Shown here piece after piece: positions 7,614 through 16,368 of a stretch of 45,887 nucleotides of DNA; position 1 is the first letter of the stretch; every line of letters starts with the position of its first letter. Source of the DNA: Candidatus Saccharicenans sp. GTDB taxonomy: Bacteria; Acidobacteriota; Aminicenantia; Aminicenantales; Saccharicenantaceae. The position numbers and the translations under genes are program-made. The DNA is taken from positions 80,305 through 126,191 of the forward strand of contig JANLFU010000008.1 in the NCBI GenBank assembly GCA_024653215.1. The letters run 5' to 3'. The notes under the pieces were generated by a model. That model ran no database searches. It was not told the DNA's origin and saw only the letters and a program-made list of their open reading frames with translations.

Positions 7614-8441
7614 ATGGAAAGAAGGTTTTATGGCTTTTTCGCGGTTTCGGTGGCCTTGCTTCTTTTCCTGCCTTTATTTCCTCAATTCACGCCGGACGAG
7701 GTGGCTGAGCGAGCCAAGTGGGAAGAATTTTTGCAGACTGCCGATATTGTCAAGGAAGAGCAGCTGACCGGCCCGGAGTCCGTGACCAGTCCCTGGAAAC
7801 TGACCCTGGAAAAGGACGGGATTACCAGGAATGCCCTCTGGAAAAACCCGGAAGGCCGTATGAAGGGTTTCGTGGAAGGCTGGAAGTACGAAATAGCAGC
7901 TTACCTAATGGACAAATACCTGGAATTGAACATGGTCCCACCCACGGTGGAAAGAAGGTTCCATAACAACCGTGGTTCCTGTCAGATCTGGGTTGACTAC
8001 CAGATGACCCTCAAGCAGAAAACCGAGAAAAATATCAAGACTCCGCCCATCAAGCTGATGAACTGGAACCGGGCCGTATACCTGCAAAGGGCCTTTGACA
8101 ACCTGATCGGAAACGAGGACCGCCACATGAACAACATATTGATAACCGCAGACTGGCGGATGATACTGATTGACCATTCGCGGTCTTTCCGTACCGGAAA
8201 GAAATTCACCCAGAGCCTGATTTACACGGAAAAACACAGGGAGGGACCGAAGCCGATGAGCGAGCTGCCCCGGGCCTTCGTGGAAAAAATAAAAGCCCTA
8301 AATTTTGAGTTAATTAAAGGCGTTGTCGGAGAGTACCTGACTGACGATGAGATCAATGCCGTCCTGGCCCGGAAGGATCTCATTCTTCAGGCTATAGATA
8401 AGCTCATCCAGGAAAAGGGAGAAGCCGCGGTACTGTACTGA
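7614..8441 (+). CDS. Exported PI3/4-kinase-like protein, third and most canonical tandem paralogue
   Basis: A 275-residue protein with a signal peptide (hydrophobic FFAVSVALLLFLPLF, then PQFTPDEV). It is more distant from the first two copies but keeps every core mark: ALWKNP with K77, YEIAAYLMDKYL, VPPTVERR, and GNEDRHMNNIL at 166-176. The last of these is the classical DRHxxN catalytic loop of PI3/4-kinases and HipA, with D169 and N174; LIDHSRSFR follows with D187. The extra His makes this copy the best candidate for real kinase activity. AAGGAGG stands before the ATG. The stop codon abuts that of the convergent RsbW-like gene, with no base between them and no visible terminator. Confidence 0.68.
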   Translation: MERRFYGFFAVSVALLLFLPLFPQFTPDEVAERAKWEEFLQTADIVKEEQLTGPESVTSPWKLTLEKDGITRNALWKNPEGRMKGFVEGWKYEIAAYLMDKYLELNMVPPTVERRFHNNRGSCQIWVDYQMTLKQKTEKNIKTPPIKLMNWNRAVYLQRAFDNLIGNEDRHMNNILITADWRMILIDHSRSFRTGKKFTQSLIYTEKHREGPKPMSELPRAFVEKIKALNFELIKGVVGEYLTDDEINAVLARKDLILQAIDKLIQEKGEAAVLY

Positions 8442-8879
8442 TCAGTTCTCTCCAGCTCCTGATAGCTTTTTGTGCATCAATAGAATATTCTGGTCGCCAT
8501 CCCGGCGATAGGCAAATCCGTCCATGAGCTCCCGGCTGAGGTAAATGCCCAGCCCTCCCTTTTTTCTTTTCCGGATGAGGTCCTCAATGTCCGGGGTAGG
8601 TGACTGTGAGGGGTCAAAAGGTACACCCTTATCTCGTATTTCCAGGAAAACCTGCGGTCCCTCGGTCCAGAATTTCACCTGGATTGTACCCCTGTTTTCG
8701 GGATAGGCGTAATGGATTATGTTGAGGCAGATTTCAATCAGGGCCAGCTCAATCTGGAAATGTTCTTCATCGGTTACCGGCAGTGCCTGGAGGTTTTTTT
8801 TCAGGAAATTCTTGATGGCTTCAATTTCCCCGAGCTCGCTGGCAACTTCGATGACAGCCGCAGCTTTATCCAAGTTCAT
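8442..8879 (-). CDS. RsbW-like anti-sigma serine kinase/ATP-binding regulator (GHKL fold)
   Basis: A 145-residue HATPase_c domain protein. The N box is ELALIEICLNIIHYA (E49, N53), the G1 box IRDKGVPFDP (D83, G85) and the G2 box KKGGLGIYL (108-111); together they bind Mg-ATP. Proteins of this kind bind and silence a sigma factor or other target and phosphorylate a STAS antagonist. Such an antagonist is encoded at 714-1061. GAGGGG directly abuts the ATG at 8879, too close for normal use; the in-frame TTG at 8873 would be 6 bases further on and may be the real start. A strong promoter ends just 11 bases before the ATG, giving a very short leader. No sigma factor is adjacent. Confidence 0.82.
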   Translation of the reverse strand: MNLDKAAAVIEVASELGEIEAIKNFLKKNLQALPVTDEEHFQIELALIEICLNIIHYAYPENRGTIQVKFWTEGPQVFLEIRDKGVPFDPSQSPTPDIEDLIRKRKKGGLGIYLSRELMDGFAYRRDGDQNILLMHKKLSGAGEN

Positions 8880-8890
8880 CCCCTCGGCTG

Positions 8891-8919
8891 ATTATATAAA
8901 AATCCTAAGAGGTAATCAA
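8891..8919 (-). promoter_or_regulatory. Strong sigma-70-type promoter of the RsbW-like gene
   Basis: On the minus strand, TTGATT (8919-8914), a 17-base spacer and a perfect TATAAT (8896-8891). The predicted start site is around 8885, leaving a leader of only 5-6 bases before the ATG, or about 12 before the TTG. Confidence 0.65.
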
Positions 8920-9020
8920 ATCGGCTATGGCTTTGCTCATATTCTTTGAGCTCGCCCACTGGCTTGAATCTTGACCGGGGCTGGTGGCCGCTGCCTCCGG
9001 GTTGTTTCTTCCTCCCTATA

Positions 9021-10253
9021 TTATTTGTGTTGTAACTTAAGCCGGTAGAACTTCCTCTTCCCGATCTTGAGGATCTGTTCTGTCCTGGTGACTTCAAGTC
9101 TATGTTCCAGGTTTTCTACCCGCTGGCCGTCAACATAGACCCCACCCTGGCGAATTAGCCGCTTGGCTTCGCCGCGGGAAGGCACTATTCCCAGGTTAAC
9201 CATCAGGTCGACCAGCTCCAGCCGGGTTTGCTCTCCGTCTATTTCCACGACCTTTTCTTCCATCTCGCTCGGCAAGTCTTTATGCTTGAAAATCCGGTCA
9301 AACTCTTCGGCCGCTTTCTGGCCTTCTTCCTCTCCCCAGAAATCGGCCACGACCATCCTGGCCAGGCCAGCCTTTAAGTCACGCGGGTTGAGCCTGCCTT
9401 CCCTGGCCTGTTTTTTCCAGTCTTCAATCTGGTCGGTCGGCACATCGGTTAGAAGCTCGTAGTAGCGGTACATCAGGTCGTCGGAGATCGACATCAGCTT
9501 GCCGAAAATTTCTTCTGGGGGTTCGTTAATTCCGACATAGTTTCCCAGGGACTTGGACATCTTTTCCACGCCGTCCAGGCCTTCCAAGAGCGGCATGGTG
9601 AGGATGACCTGCGGTTCCTGCCCGTATTCTCTCTGGATTTCCCGGCCGACCAGCAGGTTGAACTTCTGGTCGGTGCCGCCAAGTTCCACGTCGGCCCGAA
9701 GGGCCACCGAATCATAAGCCTGCATAAGAGGGTAAAGGAGCTCGTGCACGGATATGGGCAGCCCGGCTTTGAACCTCTTGGTGAAATCGTCCCGCTCCAG
9801 GATCCTGGCCACGGTGTATTTTGAAGTGAGCCTGATGATGTCAAAGCTGGACAGCGCCCCCAGCCAGCGGGAATTAAAATCTATGATGGTTTTCTGGGGG
9901 TCAAGTATCTTGAAAACCTGCTGCTTGTAGGTCTCGGCGTTCCGGTTGATTTCCTCCCTGGTCATGGCCGGCCTGGTGGCCGAGCGGCCGCTGGGGTCGC
10001 CGATCAGACCGGTGAAATCACCGATCAAAAAGATGACCTCATGCCCCAGCTCCTGGAAGTGTTTCATCTTCCTGAGAAGGACGGTGTGTCCGAGGTGAAT
10101 ATCCGGCGCCGTCGGGTCAAACCCGGCCTTAACCCGGAGCGGCCGGCCTTCCTTTCTGGACCTTTCCAGTTTGCGAACCAGGTCTTCTTCCTGGATGATT
10201 TCCACCGCTCCCTTCTTGAGGAGCTTCAATTGTTCTGCAACAGGCTTGAACAT
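9021..10253 (-). CDS. tyrS: Tyrosyl-tRNA synthetase
   Basis: A 410-residue class I synthetase that charges tRNA-Tyr in the cytoplasm. The HIGH signature reads HLGH at 53-56, preceded by [11 protein letters not shown], and KMSKS is at 231-235 in [18 protein letters not shown]. The tyrosine pocket element GGTDQKFN follows the connective peptide. The C-terminal S4-like RNA-binding domain covers about residues 345-405 ([21 protein letters not shown]). Length fits the longer bacterial TyrRS group. GAGG lies 8 bases before the ATG. It follows purN with a 141-base gap, so it may share the purine transcript or use its own weak promoter at 10285-10313. I see no T-box antiterminator. A tRNA-Tyr gene is at 17732. 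Confidence 0.96.
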   Translation of the reverse strand: MFKPVAEQLKLLKKGAVEIIQEEDLVRKLERSRKEGRPLRVKAGFDPTAPDIHLGHTVLLRKMKHFQELGHEVIFLIGDFTGLIGDPSGRSATRPAMTREEINRNAETYKQQVFKILDPQKTIIDFNSRWLGALSSFDIIRLTSKYTVARILERDDFTKRFKAGLPISVHELLYPLMQAYDSVALRADVELGGTDQKFNLLVGREIQREYGQEPQVILTMPLLEGLDGVEKMSKSLGNYVGINEPPEEIFGKLMSISDDLMYRYYELLTDVPTDQIEDWKKQAREGRLNPRDLKAGLARMVVADFWGEEEGQKAAEEFDRIFKHKDLPSEMEEKVVEIDGEQTRLELVDLMVNLGIVPSRGEAKRLIRQGGVYVDGQRVENLEHRLEVTRTEQILKIGKRKFYRLKLQHK

Positions 10254-10284
10254 CGTGCCAACCTCAATTGGTCTTGAAGCTATA

Positions 10285-10313
10285 AATATGACCTAATATG
10301 ACGGGAATTTCAA
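10285..10313 (-). promoter_or_regulatory. Possible promoter of tyrS
   Basis: Minus strand TTGAAA (10313-10308), 17-base spacer, CATATT (10290-10285; 4 of 6 matches). It lies about 30 bases before the tyrS ATG in the gap behind purN. It would let tyrS be expressed apart from the purine genes. Confidence 0.3.
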
Positions 10314-10394
10314 GGGATTTAAGCCTGATTTTTTTCCGGAGTGCGGTTTCAGGCCCGACCGGGTCTCCGCTTATATAAATAAATAAAGGTATGG

Positions 10395-11033
10395 TCAGTC
10401 CAGGATGTAGACTTTGCGACCACGCACTTCCAGCTTGCCTTCGAAATAGAGGCGCACCGCCTCGGGGTATATCTTGTGTTCCCATTCCAGAATTCTATCG
10501 GCCAGGGTATCCTCGGTATCATCCTGGTGGACCGGAACCACGGCCTGCAAGATGATGGGTCCCGCATCCACCTCTTCCCAGACGAAGTGGACGGTGGCCC
10601 CGGAATAACGTACCCCGTAATCCACGGCCTGTTTCTGAGCATGAAGTCCGGGAAACGAAGGCAGGAGCGCCGGATGGATGTTCATGATCCGGTTCCTGAA
10701 TGCCTGGCAGAAAAGTGGCGTGATTATTTTCATATAGCCGGCCAGGCAGACCAGGTCTACCTGGCGTTTTTTCAATTCTTCGACGATGGCCGCATCGTAG
10801 GCCTCTTTGGTGGGGAAACTCTTCGGGTCCAGATGAAGAGTTTCCAGACCTCTCTCCCTGGCCGTCTGCAGCCCCGGGGCCTCGGCCTTGTTGCTGAATA
10901 CCAGCACGATATCGGCGTTAATCTTCCCGGCCAGCATGGCTTCGTGAATGGCCCTGAAGTTGGAGCCTCGGCCCGAAAGCAATACCGCCACCCGGCCCCT
11001 CTTCTTAGGGCTTCGGAATAATTCCTGTGCCAT
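10395..11033 (-). CDS. purN: Phosphoribosylglycinamide formyltransferase
   Basis: A 212-residue GAR transformylase, the third step of purine synthesis, which moves a formyl group from 10-formyl-tetrahydrofolate to GAR. The phosphate loop LLSGRGSNF is at 18-26. The catalytic triad is N118, H120 (IMNIHPALLPSFPG) and D156 (VDAGPII). An N-terminal tail of about a dozen residues before RVAVLLSG is slightly longer than in E. coli. The start lies 9 bases after the purL stop, placing it as the last purine gene of this operon. The folate-dependent PurN is present here; whether PurT also exists cannot be seen. Confidence 0.96.
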   Translation of the reverse strand: MAQELFRSPKKRGRVAVLLSGRGSNFRAIHEAMLAGKINADIVLVFSNKAEAPGLQTARERGLETLHLDPKSFPTKEAYDAAIVEELKKRQVDLVCLAGYMKIITPLFCQAFRNRIMNIHPALLPSFPGLHAQKQAVDYGVRYSGATVHFVWEEVDAGPIILQAVVPVHQDDTEDTLADRILEWEHKIYPEAVRLYFEGKLEVRGRKVYILD

Positions 11034-11042
11034 TTTTCCCCC

Positions 11043-13256
11043 TCAGGTCTTTTTAACCTTGAAATAGTCAGGAATGGAGTTTTTCCAGGCCCGGTAGCCC
11101 AGCTCCACCGGCTGGTCAACAACTTTTTTCTTCCGGTGCCAGATGACCATTTTCCGACCGCCGGTCCGGCCGATTATCCTGGCCCTTACTTTCATCTTTC
11201 TGGCCAGGGCCAAAATTTTCCTGGCCTTATCTTTTCTGGCGACCAGGATGATTCTGGACTGGCTTTCGCCGAATAACAGGGCATCAGTCCTGAGCCGGTC
11301 ATCCAGCTTAACCTGAAATCCTATCCGGTGCGGACCCTTGAATGAGCATTCAGCCAGGGCCACGGCCAGCCCGCCTTCAGAAAGGTCATGGGCGGTCCTG
11401 ACCAGTCCGGCGCGAACAGCCTGTCTACAGCATTCCTGTACTCTTTTTTCCTTCTCGATATTAAGAGCCGGCGGCTGACCTTTCTCTTCAGAGAAAACGA
11501 GCCTCAGGTATTCTGAGCCGCCCAGCTCCTCTTTGTTTTCTCCCAGAAGAATGATAACTTCACCGGCCCCACAGAATCCCGCTGCTGGCACCCGGGAGGT
11601 GTCTTCCACCAGCCCGATAATTCCCAGAACCGGCGTGGGATAGATGGCCTTGCCTTCGGTTTCATTGTAGAAGCTGACGTTTCCTCCGGTAACCGGTATT
11701 TCGAACCGACGGCAGGCTTCGGCAATTCCTTCCACCGTCTGCTTGAACTGCCACATGATTTCTGGTTTTTCCGGGTTGCCGAAATTGAGGCAGTTGGTGA
11801 CGCCGATCGGTGTGGCCCCGGCACAGGCCAGGTTGCGGCAGGCTTCGGCCACGGCAATCTGGCCGCCACGCCTGGGGTTAAGGTAAGTGTAGAGAGAGTT
11901 TCCGTCGAGGGTCATGGCCAGGCCCTTCTTCAAACCCTTGAGCCTGAGCACGGCGGCGTCGGCCCCGGGCAGCACCATGGTATTAACCTGGACCATATGG
12001 TCATACTGCCGGAAAACCCATTCTTTGTCTGAGATGTTGGGTGAGGCCAGGAGCTGGAGAAAAACCTGGTTGAGGTCCGAGGGCATTTCGGGAAGGCGAA
12101 ACCTGGTGACCTTTCTCAGAAAGGCAGGCGTCCGGGCCGGCCGCCGGTAAGCCGGGCAAAGGTCAACCACTGCCTTAACCGGTATGTCAATGACCAGCTG
12201 GCCATGAAAATAGGCCTTGAGCCGTTCATCATCGGTTACTTTTCCAATGACCACAGCCTCCAGGTCCCACTTGGTGAAGATCTTCTTCAGCTCTTCAACC
12301 TTATCAGGTTCAGCCACGATCAGCATTCGTTCCTGGGATTCAGAAAGCATTATTTCGTAAGGGTTCATCCCGGCTTCCCGCTGGGGCACCAGGTCCAGGT
12401 TGATTTCCATCCCGGTCCCGGCCTTGGCGGCCATTTCAGTGGTGGAACAGGTCAGCCCGGCCGCACCCATGTCCTGGATCCCGACGATCAGGTCCCTGGC
12501 CATGGCTTCCAGGCAGGCCTCCAGCAGCAGCTTCTCCTTAAAGGGGTCGCCCACCTGAACGTTGGGTCTCTTGTGCTCGGTTTCCTCCCCGAACTCGGCC
12601 GAGGCCATGGTAGCACCGTGTATGCCGTCCCGCCCGGTCCTGGCCCCGACGTAAATCACGGCATTGCCCACGCCCCGGGCCCTGGCCAGGAAAAGTTTAT
12701 CCTTCCGGGCCAGCCCCACGCAACAGACATTGACCAGCGGGTTCTGTGCATAGCATTCATGGAAATAAACTTCGCCCCCGACCGTGGGCACGCCGAAGGA
12801 ATTTCCGTAGCCGGAGATTCCGCTGACCACGCCGTCCATTATGGACCGGTTCTCGGGCTGGTCGAGAGGACCGAAACGCAGGGAATCAAGCACGGCCACC
12901 GGCCTGGCCCCCATGGTAAAGATGTCCCGCAGGATGCCCCCGACGCCGGTCGCCGCACCCTGGTAGGGTTCAATGTAGGAAGGATGGTTGTGCGATTCGA
13001 TCTTGAAAACCACGGCCAGGCCGTCGCCGATGTCCATGACCCCGGCGTTTTCTCCGGGGCCCTGGATCAGGTATTTGCCCCTGGTCGGGAATTTTTTAAG
13101 GTGCACCCGGGAACTCTTGTAGCCGCAATGTTCGGACCACATCACCGAAAATATGCCGAGTTCCGTCAGGTTGGGTTCGCGACCGATCAGGTTGACAATC
13201 AGTTCGTATTCTTCCCGGGTCAGGTTATGGTCGGCCAGAGTTTTTGCGTCTATCAT
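11043..13256 (-). CDS. purL: Phosphoribosylformylglycinamidine synthase, PurL subunit (small type)
   Basis: A protein of 737 residues, the length of the B. subtilis-type PurL that works with separate PurS and PurQ. It makes FGAM from FGAR, ATP and ammonia delivered by PurQ. Recognisable parts are [13 protein letters not shown] near the N-terminus, [21 protein letters not shown] with the catalytic His, [10 protein letters not shown], and [15 protein letters not shown]. The C-terminal repeat half has [14 protein letters not shown] and [14 protein letters not shown]. The open frame continues 37 codons upstream, but ATG 13256 with GAGG 8 bases before it fits the family start ([13 protein letters not shown]). 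The purQ stop lies 10 bases upstream. Confidence 0.96.
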   Translation of the reverse strand: MIDAKTLADHNLTREEYELIVNLIGREPNLTELGIFSVMWSEHCGYKSSRVHLKKFPTRGKYLIQGPGENAGVMDIGDGLAVVFKIESHNHPSYIEPYQGAATGVGGILRDIFTMGARPVAVLDSLRFGPLDQPENRSIMDGVVSGISGYGNSFGVPTVGGEVYFHECYAQNPLVNVCCVGLARKDKLFLARARGVGNAVIYVGARTGRDGIHGATMASAEFGEETEHKRPNVQVGDPFKEKLLLEACLEAMARDLIVGIQDMGAAGLTCSTTEMAAKAGTGMEINLDLVPQREAGMNPYEIMLSESQERMLIVAEPDKVEELKKIFTKWDLEAVVIGKVTDDERLKAYFHGQLVIDIPVKAVVDLCPAYRRPARTPAFLRKVTRFRLPEMPSDLNQVFLQLLASPNISDKEWVFRQYDHMVQVNTMVLPGADAAVLRLKGLKKGLAMTLDGNSLYTYLNPRRGGQIAVAEACRNLACAGATPIGVTNCLNFGNPEKPEIMWQFKQTVEGIAEACRRFEIPVTGGNVSFYNETEGKAIYPTPVLGIIGLVEDTSRVPAAGFCGAGEVIILLGENKEELGGSEYLRLVFSEEKGQPPALNIEKEKRVQECCRQAVRAGLVRTAHDLSEGGLAVALAECSFKGPHRIGFQVKLDDRLRTDALLFGESQSRIILVARKDKARKILALARKMKVRARIIGRTGGRKMVIWHRKKKVVDQPVELGYRAWKNSIPDYFKVKKT

Positions 13257-13266
13257 GATGGTATCC

Positions 13267-14040
13267 TCAAAAGGTCCCGATAAGGGGCGGAAGGGGGGTA
13301 ACCGTGGGCCTGAAGGCCCGGGTCGCCTTTTTCTTTCCGGTTCCCCTCTTTTTCTCCAGATAGTCAATCATTGACCTGAAGATTATTTTCCCGTCCTCAC
13401 TGCCCAGTATTTTTTCTGAAGCTCTTTCCGGGTGAGGCATCATTCCCAGGACGTTGCCCTGGTGGTTGATTAGACCGGCGATGCTGTGAGCTGAACCGTT
13501 GACGTTGGCTTCCTCGCTCAGTTTTCCGTTTTCGTCACAGTAGCGGAATACAACCTGTTTGTTCTTTTCCAGTTCGGAGAGAAGGTCGGGGGGTGCGTAA
13601 TAATTTCCGTCAAAATGGGCAATGGGTATTCTGAGAACCTGGCCCCTGTGGCCGGCACTGCTGAAAGCCGTCCGGTTATTCTCGATTCTGATATGAACGT
13701 GCTGGCAGAGGAACTTAAGATTCTTGTTTCTGAGCATGGCCCCCGGAAGCAGCCCGGCTTCCAAAAGAATCTGAAAGCCGTTACAGATTCCAAGGACCAG
13801 GCCTCCAGAACCGGCGAATTTCTTAACCTCGCGCATGATGGGGGAGAAGCGGGCGATGGCACCAGAGCGCAGGTAATCTCCGTAGGAAAAACCACCGGGC
13901 AGGACCACGCAATCCACCCCCCGCAGGTCATGTTCTTTATGCCAGAGAAAAACAGTTTCCTGGCCCATGACATTCTGCAGGACATGGAAAGTATCATAAT
14001 CGCAGTTGGAACCCGGGAAAACGACCACTCCAAATTTCAT
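13267..14040 (-). CDS. purQ: Phosphoribosylformylglycinamidine synthase, PurQ glutaminase subunit
   Basis: A 257-residue class I glutamine amidotransferase that releases ammonia for PurL. It begins [17 protein letters not shown] as is typical. The catalytic triad is C86 (LGICNGFQ), H203 and E205 (MMPHPERA), with the oxyanion loop [14 protein letters not shown] at 48-61. The usual fold ends near residue 231; about 25 more residues follow, rich in Lys/Arg then Pro ([12 protein letters not shown] onward). That tail reaches to within 10 bases of purL and may be a recent extension by loss of an earlier stop. It sits between purS and purL, the standard three-subunit arrangement. Confidence 0.96.
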   Translation of the reverse strand: MKFGVVVFPGSNCDYDTFHVLQNVMGQETVFLWHKEHDLRGVDCVVLPGGFSYGDYLRSGAIARFSPIMREVKKFAGSGGLVLGICNGFQILLEAGLLPGAMLRNKNLKFLCQHVHIRIENNRTAFSSAGHRGQVLRIPIAHFDGNYYAPPDLLSELEKNKQVVFRYCDENGKLSEEANVNGSAHSIAGLINHQGNVLGMMPHPERASEKILGSEDGKIIFRSMIDYLEKKRGTGKKKATRAFRPTVTPLPPLIGTF

Positions 14041-14066
14041 CTTCGGATCCTTTCTCCTACTGGCCT

Positions 14067-14312
14067 TCAGGCCTCCAGTATTTCCCAGCTGAATTTTTCG
14101 ATGATGGGATTGGCCAGCACCCGGTCGGCAATTTCCGGGATTACTTTCTCGGCTTCGGCCCGGTCAAGGCCTTCCAGCTCGATTTCAAAAACCTTACCTT
14201 GGCGAACATCTTTGACCTGGTGATAGCCAAGAGTGTGCAGGGCGTTTCGTACCGTCTGTCCCTGAGGGTCAAGAACGCTTTCCTTGAGCGAGACCAGAAT
14301 TCTTACTTTCAT
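14067..14312 (-). CDS. purS: Phosphoribosylformylglycinamidine synthase, PurS subunit
   Basis: An 81-residue PurS, the small subunit that bridges PurL and PurQ. It reads [19 protein letters not shown], then [19 protein letters not shown], the two diagnostic parts of the family, and ends with the helix [14 protein letters not shown]. Its ATG overlaps the purB stop by four bases (ATGA), so translation is coupled. PurQ starts about 26 bases after its stop. Confidence 0.95.
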   Translation of the reverse strand: MKVRILVSLKESVLDPQGQTVRNALHTLGYHQVKDVRQGKVFEIELEGLDRAEAEKVIPEIADRVLANPIIEKFSWEILEA

Positions 14313-15601
14313 CGCAGAACCCTTTCAAAGATGAAGTCTATTTTCTGAAGATACGGCTCGAGAGAAAAACAGGACTCGATTTCCCCTGGTGAGAGATGAC
14401 GGGTTATTTCCGGGTCTGAAGAAACCAGCTCCCTGAAATCCAGGTTTTCCTGCCAGGCCTTCAGGCTGCAGCTCTGTACCAGCCGGTAAGCTTCCTCCCG
14501 GCTAAGTCCCTTCCGGGTCAGGGCCAGCATCACCGCCTGGGAAAAGATCAAGCCCCGGGTAGCCTGGATATTCTCCATCATTCTGGCCGGGTAGACGTGC
14601 CAGTTGCCAATTATTTCGGCCATCTCTTTCAACAGGAAATCGGTCAGGATGAACGAATCCGGGAAGATTACCCTTTCGGCCGAGGAGTGGGAAATATCCC
14701 GTTCGTGCCAGAGCGGAATGTTTTCCAGGGCCACCTGGAGGTTCCCGCGGACAATCCTGGCCAGGCCGGCCACCCGCTCGCAGCGCACCGGGTTTCTCTT
14801 GTGGGGCATGGCCGAGGAACCTTTCTGGCCGCGGGTGAAGGGCTCCTCAAGTTCCAGGACTTCGGTTTTCTGAAGATGCCTGATTTCCAGGGCAAACTTT
14901 TCCAGGGAAGTTACGATGAGGGCCAGGCAGCTCATCACCTCGGCGTGGCGGTCACGCTGCAGAACCTGGGTCGAGACCGGAGCCGGTTTTAAACCGAGTG
15001 ATTTGAGTGCATATTTTTCCACCCTGGGGTCGAGATGAATGTAGGTGCCGACCGAGCCGGCAATCCGGCCAACACTGATGGTTTCCCTGGCGGCCTGAAG
15101 CCTTTTCAGGTGGCGGTTGGTTTCCTCGTACCAGACCAGGATCTTGAAGCCGAAGGTGATGGGTTCGGCATGGACGCCGTGTGTCCTGCCGATACATGGT
15201 GTCTTCTTGTACTTGAGGGCCATTTTTTTCAAAATTTTCCTGAGTTCCAGGAGCCTTTTTTCCACCCGGTCGAGGGATTCGACCATCAGCAGTGACAGGG
15301 CGGTATCCACGACATCGTATGAAGTTAAGCCCATATGAACAAAGCGGGAATCATCACCGATGTGTTCGGCCACAGAAGTCAGAAAGGCAATCACGTCATG
15401 TTTGACCACCTTCTCAATTTCTTCGATCCGCTGGACGGAAAAAGCAGCTTTTTTCCTGATGTTTTCCAGCGACCTGGGTGGGATCTTGCCCAGCCGGGCC
15501 CAGGCCTGGCAGACGGCCAGCTCCACTTCCAGCCATTTACGGTACCTGTTTTCTTCTGACCAGATGGCCCCCATTTCAGGCAGGGTATATCTTTCGATCA
15601 T
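14309..15601 (-). CDS. purB: Adenylosuccinate lyase
   Basis: A 430-residue fumarase/aspartase-superfamily enzyme that splits SAICAR to AICAR and adenylosuccinate to AMP, giving fumarate. The family signature GSSAMPHKRNP is at 261-271 and holds the flexible catalytic loop; GRTHGVHAEP at 138-147 carries the active-site His141. MGLTSYDVVDTALS (90-103) is a further substrate contact. This is the first gene of the operon purB-purS-purQ-purL-purN. A good promoter lies about 30 bases upstream. No purine riboswitch-like structure fits in the short leader. Confidence 0.96.
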   Translation of the reverse strand: MIERYTLPEMGAIWSEENRYRKWLEVELAVCQAWARLGKIPPRSLENIRKKAAFSVQRIEEIEKVVKHDVIAFLTSVAEHIGDDSRFVHMGLTSYDVVDTALSLLMVESLDRVEKRLLELRKILKKMALKYKKTPCIGRTHGVHAEPITFGFKILVWYEETNRHLKRLQAARETISVGRIAGSVGTYIHLDPRVEKYALKSLGLKPAPVSTQVLQRDRHAEVMSCLALIVTSLEKFALEIRHLQKTEVLELEEPFTRGQKGSSAMPHKRNPVRCERVAGLARIVRGNLQVALENIPLWHERDISHSSAERVIFPDSFILTDFLLKEMAEIIGNWHVYPARMMENIQATRGLIFSQAVMLALTRKGLSREEAYRLVQSCSLKAWQENLDFRELVSSDPEITRHLSPGEIESCFSLEPYLQKIDFIFERVLR

Positions 15602-15632
15602 GAAAACTTCCTTTTACCCGAATTGATAAATC

Positions 15633-15661
15633 ATATTACCAATTAGCCCTTTTTAAGTCAA
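15633..15661 (-). promoter_or_regulatory. Promoter of the purine operon (purB)
   Basis: Minus strand TTGACT (15661-15656), 17-base spacer, TAATAT (15638-15633). The transcript would begin near 15626, about 25 bases before the purB ATG. The leader is too short for a riboswitch, so control, if any, is likely at the promoter. Confidence 0.7.
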
Positions 15662-15785
15662 TTTAAATGCTATAAAAATTGTACTGAAACGCCAAGCTTC
15701 TTAGCTGGAATCTGTCTAAATTATTGAAGGTTTGAAGCTGTGTTGAACTGGGGGTGGCGGGCGGGTTAAACTTGACTGTGGTCTG

Positions 15786-16367
15786 ATGATAGACAGAGAG
15801 CAGGAACTGGATCTGGTTAACCGGGCCCGCCGGGGCGAGGTGGAAGCTTTCATGACCTTGATCAAGACTTACCAGGTCCCGATTTACCGGTTGGTTTACC
15901 GGATGACCGGGAACCGCGAGGATGCTGCCGACCTGATGCAGGAAACCATGCTCAAGGCTTACACCGGGCTGAAGAATTTCAAGGCCAGGTCCGGATTTAA
16001 TACCTGGCTGTACAGGATCGCGGTCAACGAGACGCTTAATTTTCTTCAAAGGTCAGGCCGGGAAAGAGGCAAAATGGAGTACCTGGACGAAATAAATACA
16101 AGCGACTCCAGTCTGGCCGTGACTGCATCTCCTGAAGAAACATTGATGGGGGAGGAATTCAGAACCAGACTGGAACAAGCCCTGGCTGAGCTTCCGGCGG
16201 ATTATAAGCTGGCCTTTACCCTGGTGGTGTTCCAGGGCCTGAGTCATTCCGAGGCAGCCGAGGTGCTCGGCTGTTCGGAAGGGACAGTTTCCTGGAAGAT
16301 TCACGAGGCCAGGAAAATACTCAGGGAAAAAATGAGGCCTTATCTGGAACGAGTCAGAGAGGTATGA
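15786..16367 (+). CDS. RNA polymerase ECF-type sigma factor
   Basis: A 193-residue sigma-70-family protein with only regions 2 and 4. Region 2 spans about residues 10-90, with YRMTGNREDAADLMQETMLKAYTGL for core and -10 contact and FNTWLYRIAVNETLNFL. Region 4 spans about 130-185, with LPADYKLAFTLVVFQGLSHSEAAEVLGCSEGTVSWKIHEAR as the helix-turn-helix for the -35. The ATG has no clear ribosome binding site; TTGAAC-17-TTAAAC just upstream could give a nearly leaderless message. It is followed after one base by an anti-sigma gene and then a Spy-like gene, the common layout of an envelope-stress regulon controlled by its own sigma factor. Confidence 0.93.
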   Translation: MIDREQELDLVNRARRGEVEAFMTLIKTYQVPIYRLVYRMTGNREDAADLMQETMLKAYTGLKNFKARSGFNTWLYRIAVNETLNFLQRSGRERGKMEYLDEINTSDSSLAVTASPEETLMGEEFRTRLEQALAELPADYKLAFTLVVFQGLSHSEAAEVLGCSEGTVSWKIHEARKILREKMRPYLERVREV

Positions 16368-16368
16368 A

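Noticed and set aside
5913..8441. Three similar adjacent genes as a mobile element
   Set aside because: No transposase, terminal repeats or target duplications are seen; tandem duplication explains the pattern.
10310..10380. G+C-rich patch between purN and tyrS as a T-box or terminator
   Set aside because: CCCG-AC-CGGG has a loop of two bases, no T run follows on the minus strand and no T-box core sequence is present.
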